Positions 44,193 through 55,400 of a stretch of DNA of 64,000 nucleotides are shown here, piece by piece. This DNA is from Phanerochaete sordida (lineage: Eukaryota > Basidiomycota > Agaricomycetes > Polyporales > Phanerochaetaceae): positions 37,435 to 101,434 of the forward strand of contig BPQB01000103.1 in assembly GCA_019973155.2 (NCBI GenBank). Direction: 5' to 3'. Under the pieces are notes generated by a model. That model was not told where the DNA came from, made no database searches, and saw only the letters and a program-made list of their open reading frames with translations. The translations under genes and the position numbers were made by a program. Position 1 is the first letter of the stretch, and the number at the start of each line of letters is the position of its first letter.

Positions 44193-45849
44193 TCACGAAC
44201 ACTCTTCTACAAGAACAAGCTCCCTGGCAGCGCCCCGCAAATATTCCAGACATTCGGCTGGTACATTTCGGATATCGTCTGACAGCTCCAGCCGTAGCAG
44301 TGCTCTCCCTCTCGCGATACGCTGCTGAAGCGCACAGGCCAAATCGCCGAACAGCAGGCACTTCGCGCACCGGCGGTCCAGCTGGCACGGCCCCTTGTGA
44401 CCCAAGATATAGGGCTTCACGCTGAGCATCTTCAGCCGCAGCAGCGGCGCCACGCTGCCCGGTCCGAGCGCGAAAATCGCAAGCAGCGTGTCCCCCGCGA
44501 GCTGCTCCAGCACGAGCTCCTCGAGCGCGGCGCACGCGCGCACGAGGGCCACAAGCGGCACGCCTGTGTCGCGTCGGTGCAGGTTGTTCACGTGCAGCCG
44601 GCGCAGCGTGCCGACGCCAAAGTGGTCGCGCAGCCGCGCGTACACGTACGCCGGGACCATCTTCACGAGCACGGAGAACTGCACCGCGTCCGGAGCGGCG
44701 CCGGCCGCCCACCCGCGCAGATACATCTCGTTCGACATGTGCAGCGTCAGCTCGAGCCGGTCGAGCGCGCACGCGCGCGCCGTCGCGCCCAGGCGCCGCA
44801 GGAACGCGTCCGTCGGCGCGGCGAGCCAGTCGTCGTTCTGCTCGCCGGAACGGTACCGCTCGTCGGGCTGCAGGCTGATCGTCGCCGTCAGCGGGAAGTC
44901 CAGCTGCGCGAGGAGGGCCATGGTGTCGGTGAGCTCGCCCTCGAGTTCCACGGAGCGAAGGTTTGGGAGCGCGACCGGTGGCGTGTCGCCCGTTGAGAAC
45001 TGCCGGCGAAGGGACCCGAGCATGAGCCTCTCGAGCTGCGGCAGCGTGCGCAAGACGTCCAAGATCTTCGGCAGGGCAGGGCAGGCAGCGTATCCGCCAG
45101 AGAACGTCGGAATCCTGAGGTCGACCAAGTTCGTCTTGTCCCGCAGGCCGGCCCATTCCCCAACAGTAGCATTGCAACTGACGGTCCGCAGGCGCGGCGC
45201 GTCGACGAAGCCGAGGAGCTGGTCGTTCTTCGACTCTTGGCCGTTGACGTACGTTTCGAGGCGCGGCATGGCGATTCGCCAACCGTGGGTCCCGGCGACG
45301 TAGCGCGCCGTCGTGGGCCCGTCAATCGCGACGGCCAGGTGCTGCACCCGAGCGGCCTCTTGCATAGCGATGGCGAAGGCCTTGGCCGCCTCACGATCCG
45401 GCATCGCCGTGCCGCTCAGCGCGAGGAGGCACTTTCCCGAGCGCTCCACCACCGCGCGGACATAGGGTGACTTGGTGCTTGGGCTGAAGTCGATGTGGGA
45501 CCAAAGCTGGCCACACCGGAGCGCGACGGCGCGCCAGCGGCGACAGACATGGGTAACGAGGATCCGAAGGTCAAGGCGTTTTGCTGTGCGGTTGGAGGTG
45601 TACAGGCTCTGCCTCTTGAAGAATAGCGGAGGTACGCTGAAGTAGAGGAATATTTCGGATAGGACTTCGTTGGGTAGTGAGCCGATCCGCGTGCAGGCGT
45701 TCAGCTCCGACGCGGCCGCGAAGACCGCCAACTGGCATTGTTTGTAGGCGTGTAGTTTTTCAAGGTATTCCGATTCGCTAGAGATATCGTGAGATTCAGC
45801 GCCGCTCGTCTCTCATACGAAGAGGTGCTCGTTACCTGGCCACGGACAT
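44193..45849 (-). CDS. F-box protein with Leu-rich C-terminal region (532 aa, 2 exons)
   Basis: Exon 1 is 45849-45836 (ATGTCCGTGGCCAG), the intron is 45835-45778 (GTAACG...CTAG, 58 nt) and exon 2 is 45777-44193; the sum is 533 codons. It starts MSVASESEYLEKLHAYK, a short helix typical of Agaricomycete F-box proteins. The F-box follows at about residues 35-85: IGSLPNEVLSEIF, LRILVTHVCRRWRAVAL and LWSHIDF. The remaining about 430 residues are Leu-rich with repeated LxxLRxxxLEG-like segments (LPNLRSVELEGELTD). By family role it would be an SCF ubiquitin-ligase adaptor; target unknown. It belongs to a different F-box subfamily from copies A-C. The frame is clean. The tiny first exon is inferred from splice consensus and frame. 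Confidence 0.82.
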
Positions 45850-46240
45850 AGTGGCGCGACCTGCGATGGGCAGATGTGCGGCTGGGGTGGGTTGCTAGGA
45901 AGGAGAGGTGAGTGCTTCGCTTTATGAGCGAGCGTGCGAGAAGCACGTGGGCCTCATGCGGCCACCTGCTCCCTTGTCACACTGAGACAATGGTCCTGAG
46001 GCCACAGCGTCGATCTAAAGCTGAATTGAAGATGACAGTCAGCCGCGGGGCCACGATCTCAATGGCCCACTGTAAGGACGGCTTGACAACGCTTGTTCAA
46101 CCCATCTCAGTAGCCATGGGTATTCTTGAGAAGCATACCATGCCGCCAGTATTGACGGGAAGGTGGGAAAAGACAAGTTCGCGGGCCGCACATGGACAGC
46201 CCCTACAGGCGCTTATTTACCGGCGTGCAGGGAAAAAGAC
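45850..46240. other. Intergenic spacer
   Basis: Upstream flank of the F-box gene and 3' flank of the minus-strand tRNA. A plus-strand frame (45912-46259) overlaps the tRNA and is not credible as a gene. Confidence 0.5.
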
Positions 46241-46325
46241 TGGACGCACTGGGAATTGAACCCAGCACCCCCCGCAAGTGCACCGAATGCTAAGCGGATG
46301 TGATAACCAACTACACCATGCGCCC
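46241..46325 (-). tRNA. tRNA-Ala (anticodon AGC) with 11-nt intron, third copy
   Basis: Minus-strand copy, 85 nt, with acceptor stem GGGCGCA/TGCGTCC and intron TTCGGTGCACT after position 37. GTCTTTTTCCC follows on the minus strand, giving a T5 terminator. The intron differs at single positions from the other two copies while the mature parts are nearly identical. Confidence 0.93.
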
Positions 46326-46619
46326 GTGGGTGAACAGGCCACCTACAACTTTACCCTGCGAATTAGCTCGATATAGCGAAAACTCTGGCCGTCATCGTGC
46401 CTACCGCTGCTGCTCATCGCGACGATGACTGCGAGTCAGAGCCAACGGCCCCGAGCGAAAGAGACTCCCACAGAGGAACGCCGATATGCCATGCCATGTG
46501 AGGCTGTTGTCTTCTTAGGCCGTACGCACTCGCTTGGCGTTGGACTCAGCGTGTCTGAGGTACAAGTCCGATCCTTGCATGTCCTACATGACTGAACGGA
46601 CTGACATATGTATAGATTG
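46326..46619. other. Short spacer
   Basis: 3' flank of the hydrolase gene and 5' flank of the tRNA; nothing else seen. Confidence 0.5.
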
Positions 46620-47528
46620 CTACGTATCTAGGCTCTCGATATATCTGATTACTGCTGCATTGTGCTCCTCCGGTTTCTCCCAGCACGGCGTATGCCCCGC
46701 GTCCTCGATCGTCACCCACTCGAGCCTCTTTCCGAAACGCTCCTTCAACACCGCTTCCATCTTGCTACTGTCAACCAGCCTGTCAAGTCGCCCCTGTATG
46801 ACCATGAACCTCATATTTGCGACCATCTCCTCCCACTTCGCGTCGTCGAGACCCCGGCTGGAGGCTTCGATGTACACCCTCGTGCACGGCGGCGCCAGGG
46901 CGATGTCTCCGAGCCAGCGCAGCTTGACCTCGTGCGGCACCTCGTCCGGCCTCGCGAAGAGGCCGTCGACGAACGCGACGTTTGCGCGCCATGCTGCGGT
47001 GGCGTCGGAATCGAGCAGGGCAGGGAGCGTCGCGACGATCCACTCGGAGATGTACGCGGCATGGATCGACCGCGTCAGCACCCCGCCGCCGGTGTAGATC
47101 ATCCCGCGGAGGTAGCCGCTTGGGAGATGCTGCGCGACTGCGACGATGACGGTGGCTAAGCAGGGTCAGTGTCAGCAAGCGCGGTGCACATGGGCAGACG
47201 GCGTACCGCCTATGCTCCAGCCGAGCACCACAGGGCGCACGACGCCAAAGGCCTCGCAGACAGCCTTGAAATCCTCCGCGAGCCGTGCGCCGTCGTACGC
47301 TGCGGCGGCCTCGGGCTTGTCGCTGCGCCCGGTGCCGCGCGCGTCGTACGCGACGAGGAAGACCTTCTCCAGCAGCGCGCGATCCGCGAACTGCTTGCTG
47401 AACGCGAACGACGTCGACGCGAAGCCGTGCGCGCAGACGAGCGCGGGCCGGCGTGCGTCGCCCGCCGCGACGGCGTAGATGCGCATGCCGTCGGCGGAGA
47501 CGACGGTGCGGTGCTGCGGGGCATTCAT
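46620..47528 (-). CDS. Alpha/beta-hydrolase, copy 1 (285 aa, 2 exons)
   Basis: Exon 1 is 47528-47207, the intron is 47206-47156 (GTACGC...CTTAG, 51 nt) and exon 2 is 47155-46620; the sum is 286 codons. Fold signatures: oxyanion-hole region ALVCAHGFASTSF near residue 30, YDARGTGRSDKP near 65, nucleophile elbow GWSIG with Ser near 105 (the intron splits the codon right after it), acid Asp in IQGRLDRLVD, and His in EDAGHTPCWEKPEEH. The catalytic triad is therefore complete. Family role: hydrolysis of esters or similar small substrates; substrate unknown. No signal peptide, so probably cytosolic. Paralogue of the gene at 58.36 kb, with the same intron position and phase. Confidence 0.88.
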
Positions 47529-48459
47529 CGTGGGAGGCGGTTCGGCGTCCGGAGGGACGCATCGCCTTCATATACGAGCTTGCTGGATCGCCGTTGCGCC
47601 TCAGATGGGCAAGATCGGCATCCGCGCGCTGGTCACATTACCTGCCGCGAGGCTCAGGGTCCTGCTGCAACACGCCTGATATGCAACGTTTGAAGACGTC
47701 CTCCCGACGGAGCGCTGCCAGTGCCTTCCCTTGGCGCAGTACGCCACAATATAAAGCTGACACCGGCACAGAACACGCTCACGCAGCTAGCCAGGTGGCG
47801 AAGTGTGTTCGACGTCGGAAATAGTGGGGTATCGCGCCGATGTCAACCTGTCCCGGTGAGACTTATTCTCGCTCATGCGCAGGGCCTTCACCTCTTACAG
47901 TAACTATTGTGGTCACGCATTTCCATTCGTTTTCCTGACTGTTTCGTCTGAAAGACATGTTGAGCTACGTCTATCGTCTGGCAGTGCGCGGTCGAATAGA
48001 ACAGATACCTTTTGAGGAACGCCGGAAGGTGCCGAAGTCAAGCCAGCAGCGTCACTTTCTTTCGAACCAACTTCTCGTCCTCCAAACACGCTCCATGTCT
48101 GTCCGTTTCCACGCCCCAGGGACTCACTGCTTCCAGAGACTGCACACCAGGGATGTCGACCGAGCGCGTCCTAGGGACGGCGCGGTCTAAGGTGCGTCCG
48201 GGTATTCCGAGCCGGAGTTCAGACAATGTTCCTGTCATCTGTATCAACGCGGGCCACAGTCCAATGACATCCACCACAAAGGCTGCTTCTTTGAATGGAC
48301 TCGATCACCTTTGTTTCCACTCGCTTCTCGCAGGCTTTGTCGCTGACAATGCACTTGTGGCCATCTCGCCTGCGTCATTCGAAATAAAGGTCAACACCCC
48401 GCCCGTTGAGAAGCACTCTGGTCGCGTCGCCTCTTCATTCTACAGTCCACCACACAATC
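47529..48459. other. Divergent promoter region between hydrolase 1 and the next gene
   Basis: About 930 bp of head-to-head intergenic DNA. No conserved frame is seen. It contains the TATA-like site of hydrolase 1. Confidence 0.5.
47568..47574 (-). promoter_or_regulatory. Possible TATA box of hydrolase 1
   Basis: TATATGA on the minus strand, ending 40 nt upstream of the ATG. The paralogue at 58.36 kb has TATAA at a similar distance. Inference only. Confidence 0.35.
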
Positions 48460-49332
48460 ATGCTACCCCACGAACACAATCATGACGCGTCCGTCCTCTT
48501 CTGGGAGCACTTCAGCGCGGGCTACGCCGCGCCACCAGCCTACCTCGTCTCGGACACCGCCCAGCAGCTCCCGCTCTCCGACGTCTGGGTCACTTCAAAC
48601 GGCCTGGGAGACCTCGGGAGCCAAGCCACGCTTCGCACCGGCTCAGTGCACATCTGCCTCGCACCCAAGAAGTTCAACGTGTCCGTCTGGGCGGGCGACC
48701 ACTGGGACGACTGGGCTATGGGCCTGGCCACACACGGGCCCGGGGTCGCGCACCCGCTGCTGCCCGGGCTGGTCCTCACCTGCACCGCAGACGGCGCCCC
48801 GGCGTGGATCGAACGCGAACGCGCCGCCAAGCACAACACGGCTGTACGTGCCGCGGCCTTCCGCGAGCCTCCCTCCGGCCACGCGTCCGACGCGGCGCGC
48901 CTCGTCGTCGACTACGTCGGGCGCATCATCTACGAGTGGTACACCGCCATGCTCTGCGCCTCCGAGGACGTCCCGCGCACGCCCGACGCGCGCCGCATGA
49001 AGGCCCACGCGAAGGCCTTCCTCCCCCACACTGCCGCCGTGCGCGCGCGCGTCGCCGCGTCCGCGCTCACGAAGACCCTCGCTGAGAAGGACGCGCACCT
49101 CCGCGAGATGTTCCACCACGTCTGCACGCTCCAGAAGGAGGTCGCGTACCTGCGCGCAATAGAGGCCGGGCTCCGCGCCAAGGTCGACGTGTTCCAGGCC
49201 GGACAAGACCGTGCGATGGTCGCCGCGGAGCTGCTGGATGCCGACTTGGAGAAGGCGAACAGTGAGAAGGAGAAGCTGCTCCAGGAGCTCGAGGGGTGGC
49301 GGTCATTTGGGTTGCTTTGGTACGAGTCATGA
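48460..49332 (+). CDS. Hypothetical protein with C-terminal coiled coil (290 aa)
   Basis: Single exon from the ATG at 48460 (MLPHEHNHDASVLFW). The N-terminal about 130 residues are globular with Trp- and Gly-rich segments (VWVTSNGLGDLGSQ, VWAGDHWDDWAMGL, HPLLPGLVLTC). A helical region follows (RLVVDYVGRIIYEWY), then a coiled coil from about residue 200 (LAEKDAHLREMFHH, LDADLEKANSEKEKLLQEL). No family is recognised. It is convergent with CC1, whose stop lies only 120 bp away. GC3-rich codon use is like that of neighbouring real genes. No lesion is seen. Confidence 0.7.
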   Translation: MLPHEHNHDASVLFWEHFSAGYAAPPAYLVSDTAQQLPLSDVWVTSNGLGDLGSQATLRTGSVHICLAPKKFNVSVWAGDHWDDWAMGLATHGPGVAHPLLPGLVLTCTADGAPAWIERERAAKHNTAVRAAAFREPPSGHASDAARLVVDYVGRIIYEWYTAMLCASEDVPRTPDARRMKAHAKAFLPHTAAVRARVAASALTKTLAEKDAHLREMFHHVCTLQKEVAYLRAIEAGLRAKVDVFQAGQDRAMVAAELLDADLEKANSEKEKLLQELEGWRSFGLLWYES

Positions 49333-49451
49333 CATCTCCACCAGTTCCCATGATCACTGCGACGGATGCGTCTATTAGTTATAGTATACAGATAGCCCCC
49401 AGATCTAATGAACACAATGCTTTCGGAACCCCTACATGTACCGCAATCCCT

Positions 49452-52191
49452 TTATCCGCGTGCCTGCGAAACGGACGCCCCAGAAGGCCCGCCCACCGAC
49501 GCCCCACGACGGACGACACTCGCAGCCACCGAGCGCACAGAAAGGGCGTCGAACTCGCGCGTCGCAGAGCTAGTGACTCCAGCTAGCCTGTCGCACAAGG
49601 CCTTGCACGCCGCGAGCACCCCGTCATGGCTCTCCTGGACCCTCTTCGCCTCCGCGCGCAGCTCCGCGAGCCTCGCCGCCCACGCGCGCTGCGCGACTTC
49701 ATGCTCGGCGCGCGCTCCATCGCGCGTCCGGCGCGCGTCGTCGCGCTCGTCCTCCAGCGCCGCGTTCGCGTCGCGCAGCGCGAGCGCCTCGTCGAGGTGC
49801 TCCGCCTCGGCCGCCTTCGCCTCCTCCTCCATGCGCGCGCGCAGGAGCTCGCCCTTCGCGAGCATGCCCTGGAGCTCGTCGCGCTCGATCGCGACCCTGC
49901 TGACGCGGAGCCTGAGGCCGTGGGTCTCCGCGCGGAGCTCGTCTGCTGCGGCCTCTGCGCTTGTGCATCGCTCGGAGAAGGCGGCGCTGTCTGCTTGCAG
50001 CTTGGCGACCTCTGTGGCCAGGGCGGTGGATCGGACGCGGTCCGCCTCGTGCTCCGCGCGCAAGCCCGCGAGGGCGTCCTCGTGTTCGGCCTCGAGGGTT
50101 GCAAGCTCGTCCTCGTGTCTGCTGCTCAGTTCCGCGCGGTCCCTTTCGTGCTTTTCGTAGATGTTCGTAATGTCCTCCTCATGGCTCGTGTTCAAATCCG
50201 TGAGCTCTTCGTCGTGCCTGCGCTTGCTCATTCCAAATCGCTGCAGAGAATCCTCGAGCCGTGCTTGTACATCTGCCCGTCCAGCGCTCTCGCTAGCCAG
50301 CTGCGCCCGCAGAGTCTTGTTCGTGACGCGTAGCGTGTCCAACTGTTCGCGAAGCTCTTGTGCGAGTCTCTCCTGCTGCTGGTTGTACCAGGGAGCGTCG
50401 GGATCTATAGCAGAGCGACGTCAGAGCCATAATATATTTGCTCAGGAAGGGCTGCGCGCACCGGAGACTTTCGTTGTATTGGCATCCGTGCAGGGCGGGG
50501 GCTGAGAACCGCTTGAGGACGCGTCCGGGAGACGCGGGCGTTTGGATGCGGCTCTACCAGACTCGCCCTCCGTAACGCCATCTCTAGGACGTTTCCCGCG
50601 TACTAGTGTCAGGCTCAGTCAGCTTGTAAGCTGTCGTTATTAGGTAAGCACGTACCTCGGTTGACATCACCAGCGAGTGCCTGGTGCACAGCATCGGACT
50701 GCTCCTGAAGGGCACTCATGTCGGAGCGCAAGCCGTCGAGCTGCTGCTTCAGTCGATCAGCCTCTGCAGCCAATCTAGCTCGAGCTGCGTCGCCGTCTTC
50801 GTCTTGAGTGTTCTGAATACGCTTCACGGTACCCAGAAGCTCGTCCAAGTTCCCTCGGGCCTTTGTCCCGCGGGCGACAAGGGCGGTGGCGGCGTTGCGG
50901 AGCGCAGTGTTCTGGCCTTTGCGTCTCGAGGTGTCGCCGTCCTTTCGAGGCGGATCCTTGCGAATCCGACGTGATGTGACGACGACCTTGGTGCCGCGCT
51001 TCTCGGGAGCAACTGAAGGTCCTGATGCGCTGGCTTGCGTTGGACCTTTCTGCTTGGGGAGAGGACGTTCCGATTTCGATGAGGTACGGCTCGATGAAGG
51101 CACCGGAACCTGCTCTGCGAGAGCTCAGTCGTCAGCCGGCATTCAGGTGTGGACGACTCGAGGACGTACTAGCCCGCACTGGATCCCCGGGAGGGAGAAA
51201 ACGCGTGTCATCTAAATCTGACTGCTCGCTCTCCGCTTCCTGACGATTAGTATTGTACGATGCACTCGCAAGTCGGCACGCTCACCATCAGAATCGCTTC
51301 TCCCGCACCCGCCGACCGCTGCTCCATCACGATTTCTTCGCCTGACCGCGCCGAGCCTCACGGGTGGAGGGCTCTCGTCGCTGTCGTCGGTTTCGTCTCC
51401 AAAGCGCATTCCTTCGTTCAACTTGTGTTGTAATTTCGTGCGCAGGGCATCTCGTTTCGGGGGGTAAATCGCTCGTTGGAATGACTCCAGATGGAAGTCC
51501 AGCCCGGTCATGTCCAGCAAGATGCTCGGTATGGGTCCAGGATCTTCATCGAGTTCGTCTGGGTGGAGCTGATTCAACCGCCAGCGGTGGTAGTCGAGCA
51601 TGAACCAGATAGCTTCGGCTACGAGCAGCGTGACTGTCGAGGCATTTTGCGCAGCGTATTCCATCAAGCTCGATGCGTCTAAGAGTCCATGCAGGCTCGC
51701 CACGCCCTTATTATCTATACGAAATTAAAGTGTTAGCTATCACTCAATCCCAATGAAATGCGATAGTCCTGACCCATGACCATCAACCCCTTCATGAGTT
51801 TCGCTAGCACTTCACAGAGTATGTGAGCGGTTTGCTCGTGGATTCGTATGAATGGAACAAGAACGCTGCTCACCAGATTCGACCATGCTGCTTGTCAAAG
51901 GAAAGATGTCCTTCTCCGACCAAAACCCCGGTTTCTGGCCGATACCCTGTAGAGCAAATGAACGAAGGTTCGGAATCTTGATACGCACATATAGGGCAAT
52001 ACCGGCTCTCTCTTAACCGCGTCTCCCTCGTGGAATCCCTCGTAGAACGACCTGAGAGCCTCCCACTCTCTAAGCTGCTGCTCATCCAGCACGGGTGTGC
52101 GACGCCAATATGACATGTCCGAGTCGATGGTTTCCCATTCCGGCCCTAGCATGTCTTGGCCTCTACGAGCAACTCTCGAAGTTCGGGGCAT
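49452..52191 (-). CDS. CC1: multi-domain coiled-coil protein of the tandem array (783 aa, 8 exons)
   Basis: Exons: 52191-51985, 51934-51874, 51809-51774, 51714-51286, 51235-51170, 51114-50656, 50602-50462, 50404-49452; the sum is 784 codons in frame. Layout: basic start (MPRTSRVARRGQD) with LREWEALRSFY near residue 45; a block ending KGLMVMG; a conserved unknown domain with EAIWFMLDYHRWRL near residue 140; a basic exon (KRRGTK-like tracts, RRIRKDPPRKDG); an NLS-like exon (GRAASKRPRLPD); then the motif PWYNQQQERLAQEL leading into about 300 residues of coiled coil. Paralogue of CC2 and CC3, with the same exon order. Inference: a nuclear, oligomeric structural or scaffolding protein. No known family is recognised. 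Two acceptor sites (GAAG) are weaker than usual. Confidence 0.75.
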
Positions 52192-52479
52192 GAGCAGAGA
52201 GCGTGGCGAAAGGTGTTCAATGTTGTGTTACGGACGGTGGTAGGACGATTCCAACCCGAACAGCGACTCGAACATCCGCCTTGGCGCCGTTGGCGTTCCG
52301 CAAACCCTAACCTGATACCGACGACTTCTCCCGTCTCTGCCGAGGTCTTCAGAGCCTGGAAGGACATGCAGTAAGAGAGCGTGCAGATATTTATCTTACA
52401 GAGTCAATGACCCGGGAGCTGGGCGCAGATCGTTAGCAAATCCAAGGCAGCGGTAGGAGTCAGGAAAAAATCAATATTG

Positions 52480-54808
52480 TCAATCCGCGGCGGTAGCTAG
52501 AAGGTTCGTCAATTTACCGCGCAGACTCGTGTACTCTGCTCGCGCCTTCTCGCTCGCGGCCCGCAGCCGACTACACTCCTCGCGTAGAGTCGCGGTCTCC
52601 GCAGACTGGGCTTTGTGCTGTTTCTGCTGCTCTGCGCGTTCGGCGTCGAGGGTACATCTGAGGTGTTGAGCATTCGAGCGAAGCTCGGAGATGATTTCTC
52701 GCAGAGCCACGTTCATGTTGTGGACCTGAGTGACGTCCTTGTCTCGAACAGCCACCTGTGTTTGGGTCTTCTGGAGCTCGGTGCGTAGGCGAGATACGCT
52801 GTCCTCGCGCTCCCGTATTGTTGCGTTCAGTCGCTCGATGGTGTCGGTGAGACGCGCTTGAAGAGCTGCCCGCTCTGCTTCATCTGTCGCAAGTCGCACC
52901 TGGAGTTCCTGGATCTTGGGCTGAAGGTCGTCGGAGACCTGTCGGAGACGCGTGATCTCCTGCTGCTGCTCGCGGTACCACATTTCCCCGGGGGTCGCTG
53001 CACAATTGACATGAGATAATCACACGCGTGCGTATGAACGAATGCTGGGCTCACTAGAGGTCCCTGGGCCAGCTGCTACTTCAGCCGACTCGGCGAGATC
53101 CTCCTGGATGCGCGCACGCTTGGAGGGCCCCGCGCCGGCGGCCTCATCAGCGTCGTCGTCCATGTGCCGCTTACGCGCGTCTGCACATTTGTCAGTCGAC
53201 GACACCCATAGGATAATCAGCACGTACCGGCCGCGCGCTGCTCCTCGACGGCGGCGCGCATCGCCTCGGCAGTCTCGTAGAGGGAATCCAGCTCGTATCG
53301 CAAGCTAGCCTGCACCTTCTCCACTTTGGCGACTTCTGCACGATACGCATCGTCGTCGCTCTGCGCGTGGTTCTGCTTTGCCGCGGCGAGTTCCTCCTTC
53401 AGCGCGCCCTCCCGCTCTGGGCTCTCCTTTCGCAGCTTTCGCAACGCCTCCCGCGCCGCGGTCGCCTCCTCGCGGGCCCGCGCCAGGTCGCCTGCGAGCT
53501 CCGCGCGCTGGGTCTCGCAGTTGCGATGCGCAGCGCGCAGCTTGGTGACTTCATCGCGGAGGCGCGCGTTGCTGGCGGAGAGGCCCCGCACCTCGGACTG
53601 CAAGCCGTCCACGGTACGCTCATGCTCGGCCGTGCTCGCCTGGAGCTTCGCTTCGGCCTGCTTCGCTCTTGCCTCCGTGCGTTTCTGCTGGATGCACTGC
53701 TGATAGAAATCGGCCGCGACCTTGAAATTTTTCGAGTTGAGGTCGGTCACTTGCTTTCGCAGGCTGGCGACCTCATCGCGTAGCTCGGATACAGCTGCCT
53801 TCTGGGAGGCATCGTCTGTAATATGTGCGTTAGTGATTCCATCGCCTTGTTTCGACGAATCTCAACGCAGGTCCAATAATAGCGCACCTGCTCTATTAAA
53901 TCGGGCAGAGGTTCCATATTCCACATCATCTTCCTCGGGAAGCATACCATACCGCGAACTGAGTCCAATTCTTCGCTGAACACGCAGCATGTTGCGAACA
54001 TCGTTGTGCTTGGGGTCACAGGCCCTCGACTGCATGGACCCAAGGTGTTGGTCCAGTGCGTCGATCTCTAGCAAAAGGCGTGGAACATCCACTTTGAGGG
54101 CGACGTCCTCTGCAGAAGAAACGCCGGTTTGTGGGCGCAAAGCACGCAGGCGCCACCGATGATAGCTCAGCATGACCCAGGTCGCCTCCGCACGTAAGAG
54201 CGTCGTGACCGATGGGTGCTCTGCTAGGTAACGCAAAAAGCAAGGGCCTTGATTCAAATCTTCCAGGCCTTTGATAACGTTTCTGTCTGGCTGTAGCATT
54301 AGAACCACACGCCATTACGACACTCCGCAGGATCAAGCGAACCTGGGAGTTTGAAGCCGTCTATCAATTCGGGCACTGGGGCATAAAAAACAGTCAGTCG
54401 TTGTATCAGAAGCAGGCGCGCGGGGTCCATCGACTCGCAGTCTAACGACGATACATGGCAGGCACTGACGTTTTACTTCATCGAGGTCGAAGTAGGGCTG
54501 AGAACGGTATGAGTACCTGGTATCGTACAAGCTGACGATTCGTGGGCCGAGGCCAGAAGTTGACATACTTTTTGCTGAGTCTCCTCCGTGTCGTCCCTCT
54601 CTCTGGGCTTCCCCTTATCTGCCACGGCTTCCCCGTTGTATGGACCCTCTCCATCTTCCTCCATTTTGTAGAACTTCTTGAACTCGTCCCATGCCGCCAG
54701 CTGCTCTTCTCTGCGCTCCTTCTCTGCCTCAGGAACCCGCCACGATCTGTAGCGTCTGGGAGCCCTCCCACCGGTGCTCCTGCGGGCGACTTTCTCAGTC
54801 CGAGCCAT
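52480..54808 (-). CDS. CC2: coiled-coil protein, tandem paralogue of CC1 and CC3
   Basis: Exon 1 is 54808-54569 (MARTEKVARRSTGG, then EEQLAAWDEFKKFYKMEE). A short exon 2 near 54.49 kb (PYFDLDEV) and an LPELIDGFKLPG exon near 54.35 kb follow. The conserved domain (54.29-53.86 kb) has SVTTLLRAEATWVML then SYHRWRLRALRPQ. A coiled-coil exon (about 53.8-53.23 kb) precedes the NLS-like exon (53.18-53.05 kb, GAGPSKRARIQED), and the last exon (from about 52.99 kb) has EMWYREQQQEITRL and a coil, with the stop at 52480. Introns are about 45-80 nt. Only 288 bp separate it from the CC1 start. Function unknown; a nuclear location is suggested by the basic motif. Confidence 0.72.
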
Positions 54809-55400
54809 TTGGGAAGCCTGTGAAATGTGAAGTAATACTTCGCATACGCACGTCGCGGCGGTGTGGTGGCCGTTCGAGAGCTGGCGCGCTGGCGCTTGTC
54901 GATCGGCCTGACCGGCACGGCGGTACCGTGACGTGCATGGCTCGAGCAGCCGCTACCCACGCGTCCAGACACTTGACTACCACTTCCAAATCCTTGTTGA
55001 CAGCCGACCGCAGGCATCACGTAGGGACACACCAGCCTTAAAATGCTACAACTCGCTGGCGGACTGGACGAAACGCTTTTGACAAATTCGATTCTTCAGC
55101 CTCAACTTCGTGACGCGTTTTTGCTCCTGGATTCGACTTTTCCATTCCACGAACGTCCTCCTGGATTCGACATCGTATCTGCTACAACGGCGTATTCTAC
55201 AAGAATACACAGGACAGCGCGAGCTAGATGTGGTAGCGCAGGCAGCTCGGCGCCGCGGCGTGGGCTGTACCCCGTCGCATACCTGCGCGCAGATCGACCG
55301 GATGGAGTCGCACTGGTCGGCTACTACGACTTCGAGTGTTTCGCGTCGCGGCACAGCCCACGGCGGGCCGTAGCGACGGAGCAGGGGAACCACTGTATTG
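54809..55400. other. Spacer between CC3 and CC2
   Basis: Promoter side of CC2 and 3' flank of CC3. No other gene is supported. Confidence 0.5.

Noticed and set aside
45912..46259. 115-codon plus-strand frame
   Set aside because: It runs into the tRNA-Ala gene on the other strand and has no recognisable content.
49583..50333. Plus-strand frames of 235-250 codons opposite the CC1 coil
   Set aside because: Antisense shadows of a regular heptad-coding exon; Ser/Arg-rich with no motif.
51947..51984. A 38-nt intron in CC1
   Set aside because: Shorter than other introns here. The acceptor CGGCCAG 12 nt downstream gives a 50-nt intron, keeps the frame and aligns the next exon with CC3.
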